Below, one piece after another: positions 1-5,225 of a stretch of 5,225 nt of DNA. A program made the position numbers and the translations under genes. This DNA is from Marinilabilia sp. UBA5340 (GTDB lineage: Bacteria; Bacteroidota; Bacteroidia; Bacteroidales; Marinilabiliaceae). The first letter of the stretch is position 1. Every line of letters begins with the position of its first letter. The DNA lies in contig DHQK01000126.1 in the NCBI GenBank assembly GCA_002411085.1, positions 1-5,225 on the forward strand, in the 5' to 3' direction. The notes under the pieces are model-generated. The model did no database searches, was not told the DNA's origin, and was given only the letters and a program-made list of their open reading frames with translations.

Positions 1-379
1 TGCTGAATTGAACTATACCACCAACTGGCGACTTATCCGCTATGCAGATGTATTGCTGATGGCTGCCGAGGCTTACAATGAAGATGGCGATCCCGGAACA
101 GCAATTGGGTATGTGAATGAAGTTCGTGAACGTGCTGAACTCCCGCTTTTATCCGGTTTGGGACAAAGCGACCTTAGGGAGGCTATTAAGCTGGAGCGTC
201 AACTGGAGTTGGCTTTCGAAGGTGCCCGTTATCCGGACCTGGTTCGCTGGGGGGATGCTGCAGCAGAACTGCAGGGGGATGGATTCCAGGCAGGCCGAAA
301 CGAGTTGTGGCCCATTCCTTTGACAGAAATATCAGCTAATAATGAGATAGAACAGGAAGATCAGAATCCCGGTTTCTAA
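1..379 (+). CDS. SusD/RagB-family outer-membrane lipoprotein, C-terminal fragment
   Basis: This is the 3' end of a gene that starts before the window; the frame is open from base 2 and stops with TAA at 377-379, leaving about 125 codons. The visible protein carries the hallmarks of the SusD/RagB C-terminal domain: RLIRYADVLLMAAEAYNE near the left edge, then VNEVRERAELP, then ERQLELAFEGARYPDLVRWG, and the closing LWPIPLTEI ... QNPGF. Family members are surface lipoproteins of roughly 450-600 residues that form a lid on a SusC-type TonB-dependent transporter and capture glycans, peptides or other nutrients. The signal peptide, lipid-anchor cysteine, TPR region and ligand-contact parts lie outside the window, so the substrate cannot be told. 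A susC partner is expected just upstream, but this is inference. The gene ends in a strong terminator and converges on the iron-related genes, so the two units are probably unrelated in function. Confidence 0.93.
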   Translation, partial: AELNYTTNWRLIRYADVLLMAAEAYNEDGDPGTAIGYVNEVRERAELPLLSGLGQSDLREAIKLERQLELAFEGARYPDLVRWGDAAAELQGDGFQAGRNELWPIPLTEISANNEIEQEDQNPGF

Positions 380-415
380 TCGTTAACTCTAAGAACCAGC
401 CTATATGAAAACAGG

Positions 416-443
416 GCCGGCTGAGCAATCAGCCGGCTTTTTT
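416..443 (+). terminator. Intrinsic terminator between convergent genes
   Basis: A perfect 9-bp GC-rich stem (416-424 with 429-437) closed by a GCAA tetraloop of the GNRA type is followed at once by six Ts (438-443). It begins 36 bases after the SusD-like stop codon, which suits a rho-independent terminator for that gene. Read on the other strand the same stem lies 9 bases past the flavoprotein stop codon and is followed by CCTGTTTT, a weaker U-tract. It may therefore also end the - strand unit, less efficiently. Confidence 0.88.
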
Positions 444-446
444 CAT

Positions 447-2081
447 TTAATACAAATCCTCATAATACCGTCCCTGCGCCTCCAGATTATTGGTGAAAGA
501 GGCATCTTCAGGTTTTTCGCCTAACAGATTGAATGCTGCTCTTACGCCTTCTCCCATTTTTACAGATCCGCAGACATAAATTGCCGCTCCCTGATTTAGC
601 CAGGTTTTGATATCATCTGTTTTTTCTTTGATTTTATCCTGAACATAAACTTTCTGGTTTTGATCTCTGGAAAACGCAAGATCCAGATGAGAAAGTATAC
701 CTTTCTTTTTCAGATTGGTGAGGTATTCTCCATAGAGAAAATCCTGCTTTCGGTTTTTCTCCCCAAAAATGAGCCAGTTTTTAGTAGAGGCACTAAGGTT
801 TCGCTCTTGCAAAAAACCAATGAATGGAGCAATTCCCGTTCCTGAGGCAATCATGATAATGGGCCGATCCGTTTTATGGGGCAGTCTGAAATTTTCATTG
901 GGAATGACTCTGAACTGAATTTCTGACCCGGTTTTGAGAAATTGACTCAGGTGAGAGGAGCAGGCTCCGTAATATGTTTTACTTTGGGTCTGATAGCTGA
1001 TCTGTTTTACTGTAAGATGGATTTGTCCGGGAGTTACCATTTGACTGGAGGCGATGGAATAATAACGTGGTTTTATCTTTCCGGCAACAGCAACCAACTC
1101 ATCAGGCGAGAGCTTTCCCGGAAAATCGGCCAACAGATTGAGCAGGTTGTTGTTTTGGATATACTCCTTCAGCTTCTCTACTTGCTTGAGAAGCGGCATA
1201 AGCTTCCGGTTGTGTGTAACGTCGCAATATTTTTGAATTGTTCCAACCGATAAAGAAGTGATTTCCAGTTTTGATTGCAATAAATCTCCTAGTCTTTCAT
1301 TTTTTTCTTTGTAACTCGTCAGTTGATTCCATTGATGTTGTGAAAGATGCAGTAAGTCATCAACCATTATTCCCGGATTCATTGGAACTACTGAAATACA
1401 GTCGCCCGGATGATATGTTGCAACTTCAGAGGAGGCACTCACCACAATGTGGTAGATTTCATCCTGAGAATGCGGGTTTAACCGGTGTCTGCTTTCGATT
1501 CTGCCTTTGTGCAATTGAACTTTTTCCCTGGTTGGTGAGACGGTTGAAAGTTGATTTGGCTCAATTGGTACCTCTTTGGGATTGTTTCTCTTCAGGTAAT
1601 GAAGATAGCTTGACTGAATCCAGTGAAGGGCAGTATCCCTAAATTCGGTGTCACAATCAACTCTCTCGACGAGTGGTTGTGCTCCCAGGGCATTCATTTT
1701 TTGTTCGATGTTCTTGCCGGCCTGACAGAAAAACTCATATTCGGAATCTCCCAATGCACATATAGAGTAGGACAGGTGGCGAAGGGAAAGATCCGATGCT
1801 ATTAACTGCTCATAGAAAGAAACAGCTGAAGGTGGGGGATCTCCTTCACCATGAGTGCTGACTACGATGAACAAATAGTTGATGGAGCTCATTTTCTCAG
1901 GCGTAAACCGCTTCATGTTTTGCACATCAGTAGTGATGTTTTGACTACTGAGGTATCTTGCTGTCTCTTCTGCCACAAACCTTGCATTCCCAGACTTGCT
2001 TCCATAAAGGATGGTTACATCGGCCGGAGCGTTTTTTTGCCCCATTTGGAACAGACTCGTTATTTTGGTTTTGATCATCAT
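447..2081 (-). CDS. CysJ-like NADPH diflavin reductase (FMN/FAD), probable electron donor to the PepSY protein
   Basis: A 544-residue soluble protein with the domain order of CysJ and cytochrome P450 reductase. A flavodoxin domain (about 22-162) shows the FMN loops GSKSGNA (27-33), STHGEGDPP (75-83) and LGDSEYEFFCQAGK (110-123). The FAD-binding domain (about 185-400) has RYYS (339-342) and GACSS (372-376). The NADPH-binding domain has SGTGIAPF (413-420), SRDQ (471-474) with K477 and Q481, which in the family contact the 2'-phosphate of NADPH, and YVCG with C504. The terminal tyrosine matches the aromatic residue stacked on FAD in relatives. After YVCG the usual acidic residue is a serine and the loop looks one residue shorter than in E. 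coli CysJ. No signal peptide or membrane segment is visible. The adjacent PepSY gene and the lack of a sulfite reductase hemoprotein argue for transmembrane electron delivery in iron uptake, not sulfite reduction. Two ATGs are adjacent (2079-2081, 2076-2078); M13 is another possible start. No clear ribosome binding site is seen. Confidence 0.93.
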   Translation of the reverse strand: MMIKTKITSLFQMGQKNAPADVTILYGSKSGNARFVAEETARYLSSQNITTDVQNMKRFTPEKMSSINYLFIVVSTHGEGDPPPSAVSFYEQLIASDLSLRHLSYSICALGDSEYEFFCQAGKNIEQKMNALGAQPLVERVDCDTEFRDTALHWIQSSYLHYLKRNNPKEVPIEPNQLSTVSPTREKVQLHKGRIESRHRLNPHSQDEIYHIVVSASSEVATYHPGDCISVVPMNPGIMVDDLLHLSQHQWNQLTSYKEKNERLGDLLQSKLEITSLSVGTIQKYCDVTHNRKLMPLLKQVEKLKEYIQNNNLLNLLADFPGKLSPDELVAVAGKIKPRYYSIASSQMVTPGQIHLTVKQISYQTQSKTYYGACSSHLSQFLKTGSEIQFRVIPNENFRLPHKTDRPIIMIASGTGIAPFIGFLQERNLSASTKNWLIFGEKNRKQDFLYGEYLTNLKKKGILSHLDLAFSRDQNQKVYVQDKIKEKTDDIKTWLNQGAAIYVCGSVKMGEGVRAAFNLLGEKPEDASFTNNLEAQGRYYEDLY

Positions 2082-2117
2082 GTAAGTTTTTGATGTAATT
2101 GAGATGCCAACGGTATT
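2082..2117 (-). other. In-frame junction between the PepSY and flavoprotein genes
   Basis: These 36 bases separate the PepSY stop codon TGA (2118-2120) from the flavoprotein ATG. They contain no stop in the reading frame shared by both genes, so 12 sense codons link the two. No Shine-Dalgarno-like purine block is visible; the stretch just before the ATG reads CATCAAAAACTTAC, A-rich as is common for Bacteroidota translation starts. The short spacing favours cotranscription of the two genes. Confidence 0.6.
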
Positions 2118-3266
2118 TCAGAACAGGGATTTCTTGCGTTTTTTTGTCCTTTTCCACCACATCATAAACCCGGTGACGGGCAAGGATGCCGCGATCAGAC
2201 TCAATATAAATGCCAGTATCTTTCCGGGCATTCCTAAGATGGCTCCGGTATGGATGTCATAATTGGCAGTAATCAGTTTTTCTCCGGCATTCTTCTCCTC
2301 ATGATTTCTTTTGGCAAGTAACTCTCCGGTATATCTGTCAAATTGAAGCTGATGAGATTGATAATACAATCCTTCTTTTTGCTGCACATATACATTAATT
2401 ATTCCTGCGCTGTCCTGTGGTAGAGTAAATCTAAATGCTGCAGCATCGTCATGAAGCTTGAGCGATTCATGAAAGGCTTCGTTTAGAGGTTGCTCAATTT
2501 GCAGGGCCTGCAGATCCGATTCGGCACTAAGCCTTTCGGGAGGAGTAGTGGTGCCGGATGCAGCCACGTATACCAGGCCCTGAAACCAACCAAATGCCCA
2601 GACCATCCCTGTAAGAGAGATAATCAGTAAGCCGGCAAGTCCCCAAAAGCCCAAAACATTGTGCAGATCATAGAATTTCTTGTAAATCCCCGTGGTCTTT
2701 TTCCATTTTATTCGAAACAGGTTGCGTGCACTTTTAAAGCTTTTGGGCCACCACAAAACCAGACCGGTGATCAAAAGCACTACAAAAATCAGGGTAGCCC
2801 ATCCTACAATGGGCTGCCCTATAGATGTTTTAAACAGCAGGCTCCAGTGCAGGAATTTGACCACATTGAAAAAATCTGTTTTTTCGTTGTACACCCCTTC
2901 TATTTTGCCCGAATAAGGATTTACGAAAACAGCGTTGTAATGATCAATATTGGTGAAATAGGTGAGGCCGTCGGGGTTGTTCTTGTAACTGAAAAATACC
3001 TGATTCTTTTCCGGATTGTTGTATATGTTGAACCAGCTGATGGTTTCACCTGGAGGGAATGCTTGCTGCGCTGCCTGCAGTAGTTTCTCCTGAGGGAGGC
3101 GCTTGGTACCCGTGTCTTTGTCGGCATAGATTGCATCTTTTCTGAGCCAGGTGGTGATCTCTTCATGAAAAACGTACAGACAGCCGGTTACCGAAACAAT
3201 AAAAACGATGATGCCGGACAACAGCCCCAGCCAGAGGTGTAGCTGAAAAATGATTTTTTTTACCAT
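2118..3266 (-). CDS. PepSY-associated transmembrane protein, probable heme-containing ferric-siderophore reductase
   Basis: A 382-residue inner-membrane protein of the PepSY_TM family, to which the ferrisiderophore reductase FoxB belongs. Four membrane helices are seen at about 12-34, 152-173, 204-228 and 346-371. The N-terminus starts MVKKIIF and the C-terminus is very basic (WWKRTKKRKK), so both ends should be cytoplasmic, with two periplasmic segments (about 35-150 and 229-345). Each segment holds a PepSY-like motif: VFVNPYSGKIEGVY (113-126) and LQFDRYTGELLAKR (307-320). Histidines sit at helix ends in the usual family positions: H10 (QLHLWLG), H140 (FLHWSLL), H202 (DLHNVLG) and H339 (DIHTG), with H34 also near helix 1. 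These are candidate heme ligands. In this setting the likely role is reduction of imported ferric siderophore in the periplasm to release Fe(II), with electrons from the flavoprotein encoded next. The ATG at 3264-3266 starts just before helix 1; AAAAAGA, 7 bases upstream, is only a weak ribosome-binding candidate. A regulatory PepSY role is possible but less likely. Confidence 0.9.
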   Translation of the reverse strand: MVKKIIFQLHLWLGLLSGIIVFIVSVTGCLYVFHEEITTWLRKDAIYADKDTGTKRLPQEKLLQAAQQAFPPGETISWFNIYNNPEKNQVFFSYKNNPDGLTYFTNIDHYNAVFVNPYSGKIEGVYNEKTDFFNVVKFLHWSLLFKTSIGQPIVGWATLIFVVLLITGLVLWWPKSFKSARNLFRIKWKKTTGIYKKFYDLHNVLGFWGLAGLLIISLTGMVWAFGWFQGLVYVAASGTTTPPERLSAESDLQALQIEQPLNEAFHESLKLHDDAAAFRFTLPQDSAGIINVYVQQKEGLYYQSHQLQFDRYTGELLAKRNHEEKNAGEKLITANYDIHTGAILGMPGKILAFILSLIAASLPVTGFMMWWKRTKKRKKSLF

Positions 3267-3295
3267 AATTCGGTCTTTTTATTTCAAACCGGGAA

Positions 3296-3327
3296 GTCCA
3301 CCTCTCCGAGTGAACGGAAAGATGGAC
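3296..3327 (-). promoter_or_regulatory. Intergenic RNA hairpin between receptor and PepSY genes
   Basis: In the 93-base gap between the receptor stop and the PepSY start, the - strand transcript can form a continuous 13-bp stem, GUCCAUCUUUCCG with CGGAGAGGUGGAC, around a six-base loop UUCACU. Two of the pairs are U-G wobbles, which on the + strand become C/A mismatches, so the fold favours the direction of transcription of these genes. It starts 32 bases after the receptor stop codon and ends 29 bases before the PepSY ATG. No U-tract follows (UUCCCGGUUUGAAAU), so it is not a standard intrinsic terminator. A role in mRNA 3'-end protection, processing or partial attenuation, giving more receptor than reductase, is inference. 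No Bacteroidota-type promoter (TTTG ... TAnnTTTG) was seen in this gap. Confidence 0.5.
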
Positions 3328-3359
3328 GTCTCCTGCGTTTTAGTTTTCTTTAATATCAA

Positions 3360-5225
3360 TCAGAACTTGTAGCTAATTCCCAGACGATAATTGATGCCTG
3401 GTTCGGTTTGCCAGTAATAGAAACTTTGGTATCCGCTTCCGGAATAGAGGTATTCATCCAGCAGATTGTTGACATTTAGCCTGACAGCAAAGCCATTGGA
3501 TTGCCAGGAGAGTGCCCCGTCGAGGCGGAAGTAATCTGGCAGGACGGCCTGATTGTCGGCCCCCCAGTTCCAGGAAGAGCGATCAGCCTGATATTGATAA
3601 CCTAGTGCCACTCCCAAGCCATTGAGAGAAGTGTTTCTGAAAGTATATTTCAGCCATCCGTTACTGATGTGTTTGGCATGCCCGGCCAAACGGTTTCCCA
3701 CATTATCGGGATTGGTGTCTTCGGTAATTTTCACTTCGGTATTGGCATAATTGAGAATCAGGTTTAATCCTCTGACGATCTGTCCCTGAATATCGAACTC
3801 TAGTCCTTTGGATTGTGCCTCGCCCAGCTGAATCTGGTAATTCACGTCTTCCGGATCCGTAGTAAGTACATTTTCTTTGGTGATTTGGTAAACGGTGAGG
3901 GAGGAGTTCCACTTTCCGTTGGCCCATTTGCGTTTTATTCCGGCTTCCAGGTCTTTGGCTTCTACAGGATCAAAGGCATTTCCTTCTTTGTCTGTTCCCG
4001 ATTCGGGGAGAAAAGACTGGTCGAAGAGACCGTAGATGGAGGTGTTATCATCAATAGAAAAGCTGATCCCCGCCCTGGGGGTGAATACATCATCGTCCGT
4101 GTCAGCGCCGTAGATAGAAGTTGTAAAATGCGTATAGCGCCCTGCGAGTGTCAGTCTCAGACGATCCTCAAAGAAACCGAGTTCATCCTGAAAATAGAAG
4201 GCTGATGAACCTGTGATTTGAGCTGCGGGATAGCTGCCATTATAGGCTCTCTGGCGAATGCTTAGTGAACGGTCAAATTCCGGAAACTGGGATGTGTGGA
4301 CATAGTGTACCGGATTGTTGCTGTCCAGCGGATTGTTGGCACCGGCCAATGGCCCGCTTTGGAACCAATCGGCGTAATAAGTTTTGTCACTCATGTCGAT
4401 CCCTGTCAGTATCCGGTGTTTTACAGCCCCGGTTTGTTCCTCCCCGCTGATGTAGATTTGTCCTGATTTGGCTGTGCTGATGGCATCCCAGATGGAGAGA
4501 GAGCGGTAAATCAGCCCCTCATTGGAAACGGAATCGGCCCACAAGGAACTTCCTTCTAATTTGTAATCCAGGTAGCCCAGTTGAGCGGTCAGCTTCCAGC
4601 GATTGTTGAATTGATGGTTTAACGTCACAAAAGCATTGTGTTCCCGCATTTTTGTCGGGTCAATGTTCGGTTCTGCCAAAGTGAAATCGCGGGGTAAAGT
4701 CCCCATGTCATCGGCAGCAAAAACATAAGCAGCGCCTACCACCGAAAGTGTGGAGTGTTGGTAAATGTATTGGGCTGTCAGACTTGTCTTTTCATTGATA
4801 TCGTATTTGATGGAAGGATTGATGGTATATCGGTTGTTGTATTCAAAGTCGCGGTGCGAATTCTGTGCCGAGCCCATGAGGTTGAGTCGGTAACTCAATC
4901 GTTTATTGTCATCAACGGTACCACCAATGTCAAGGGTGGCCCGCTTAGTGTTGAATGAACCAGCCATGATGGATACTTCCCGGTCTGCATTCTGGTCAGG
5001 GGTCTTGGTTACCACATTGTAAAATCCTCCGGGTTCGCCCGATGATAACATAAAACCTGCCGGCCCTTTTACGAATTCTATTCGGTCCACAATTGACATG
5101 TCTTCAGTCAGTGGGCCCCAGGGTAAATCAACATTCATCCCGTTTCGAAAAGCAGGCAGTTTAAATCCACGCATGTTTATCCGGGCAAATGTTCCCCAGT
5201 GCTCAATCATCTGAGCCCCGCTGGT
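3360..5225 (-). CDS. TonB-dependent siderophore receptor, N-terminus cut by window edge
   Basis: The visible 621 codons run from the right edge to TGA at 3360-3362. The frame stays open through base 5225, reading TSGAQ before the first methionine (5208-5210), so that ATG is internal and the true start lies outside. What remains is the second half of the plug, with INMRGFKLPAFRNGM and DRIEFVKGPAG followed by SSGEPGGFYNVVTKTP, the signature of siderophore-type receptors. After it comes a long beta-barrel of alternating aromatic-rich strands. The end, NVNNLLDEYLYSG ... GINYRLGISYKF, is the family's C-terminal box with a final phenylalanine as needed for outer-membrane assembly. No cysteine occurs in the visible part. 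The family imports ferric siderophores using TonB energy. The signal peptide, any N-terminal carboxypeptidase-like domain, the TonB box and the promoter are off the window, so iron-responsive control cannot be checked here. Which siderophore is bound cannot be told. The downstream PepSY and flavoprotein genes support iron uptake. Confidence 0.95.
   Translation of the reverse strand, partial: TSGAQMIEHWGTFARINMRGFKLPAFRNGMNVDLPWGPLTEDMSIVDRIEFVKGPAGFMLSSGEPGGFYNVVTKTPDQNADREVSIMAGSFNTKRATLDIGGTVDDNKRLSYRLNLMGSAQNSHRDFEYNNRYTINPSIKYDINEKTSLTAQYIYQHSTLSVVGAAYVFAADDMGTLPRDFTLAEPNIDPTKMREHNAFVTLNHQFNNRWKLTAQLGYLDYKLEGSSLWADSVSNEGLIYRSLSIWDAISTAKSGQIYISGEEQTGAVKHRILTGIDMSDKTYYADWFQSGPLAGANNPLDSNNPVHYVHTSQFPEFDRSLSIRQRAYNGSYPAAQITGSSAFYFQDELGFFEDRLRLTLAGRYTHFTTSIYGADTDDDVFTPRAGISFSIDDNTSIYGLFDQSFLPESGTDKEGNAFDPVEAKDLEAGIKRKWANGKWNSSLTVYQITKENVLTTDPEDVNYQIQLGEAQSKGLEFDIQGQIVRGLNLILNYANTEVKITEDTNPDNVGNRLAGHAKHISNGWLKYTFRNTSLNGLGVALGYQYQADRSSWNWGADNQAVLPDYFRLDGALSWQSNGFAVRLNVNNLLDEYLYSGSGYQSFYYWQTEPGINYRLGISYKF

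Noticed and set aside
942..1642. Open + strand frames of 103 and 123 codons opposite the flavoprotein gene
   Set aside because: They are antisense shadows of a gene with clear FMN, FAD and NADPH motifs, and their translations show no domain or low-complexity structure of their own.
447..2081. Calling the flavoprotein cysJ of sulfate assimilation
   Set aside because: No cysI, cysH or other sulfur gene is near, and the gene follows a PepSY reductase and a siderophore receptor. The similarity is to the fold and cofactor sites, which many diflavin reductases share.
447..2081. Lower G+C of the flavoprotein gene as a sign of transfer
   Set aside because: Rows 661-720, 901-960 and 1141-1200 hold 23, 27 and 26 G+C of 60, against 31 of 60 in rows 3901-3960 and 4441-4500 of the receptor. 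But PepSY rows range from 17 (2341-2400) to 30 (2761-2820), so the difference is within local variation.
1945..2160. A 71-codon - strand open frame overlapping the end of PepSY and the start of the flavoprotein, with an ECKVCG motif
   Set aside because: It lies entirely over two well-supported genes in another frame, has no start signal of its own and matches no family I recognise. It is kept only as the possible product of -1 slippage.
3267..3359. A separate promoter or iron-regulator site for the PepSY gene
   Set aside because: I found no TAnnTTTG-type -7 element and no recognisable palindromic Fur-like box in this gap; only the hairpin stands out.
3813..4205. A 130-codon + strand open frame opposite the receptor barrel
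   Set aside because: Antisense to a strongly supported beta-barrel gene; the translation has no recognisable motif and no promoter or terminator fits it.
5208..5210. ATG as the true start of the receptor
   Set aside because: The frame stays open to the window edge and the protein would begin inside the plug domain without signal peptide or TonB box, so the gene must start further upstream.

Overview
The window looks like a piece of a Bacteroidota chromosome, or that of a close relative. The evidence is the C-terminal end of a SusD/RagB-family lipoprotein, a TonB-dependent siderophore receptor whose plug resembles the Bacteroidota type, and start codons without clear Shine-Dalgarno sequences. 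It is densely coded and holds four genes: one on the + strand, cut by the left edge, and three on the - strand, the last cut by the right edge. I see no RNA genes, mobile elements, CRISPR arrays or integration scars.

Left part (1-446): the last ~125 codons of a SusD-like protein, then a perfect 9-bp GC-rich hairpin with a GCAA loop and a T6 tail. This is an intrinsic terminator in a convergent gap of 67 bases.

Right part (447-5225, all - strand, read right to left): a TonB-dependent siderophore receptor (N-terminus off the window), then after 93 bases a four-helix PepSY membrane protein, then after 37 bases a soluble diflavin reductase of the CysJ/cytochrome P450 reductase type. The order, single strand and short gaps suggest one transcription unit; its promoter must lie beyond the right edge.

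The three products make a coherent pathway. The receptor would bring a ferric siderophore across the outer membrane. The PepSY protein has histidines placed for heme binding in or near its helices, and would pass electrons across the inner membrane to reduce the ferric complex in the periplasm. The cytosolic flavoprotein would feed it electrons from NADPH through FAD and FMN. PepSY-flavoprotein fusions are known in other bacteria. Here the two modules are separate genes lying in the same reading frame, parted by a single TGA and 12 open codons. The pathway is an inference from family knowledge and gene order; no substrate can be read from the sequence. The least explained element is a 13-bp hairpin between receptor and PepSY genes that is unbroken only in the - strand RNA.
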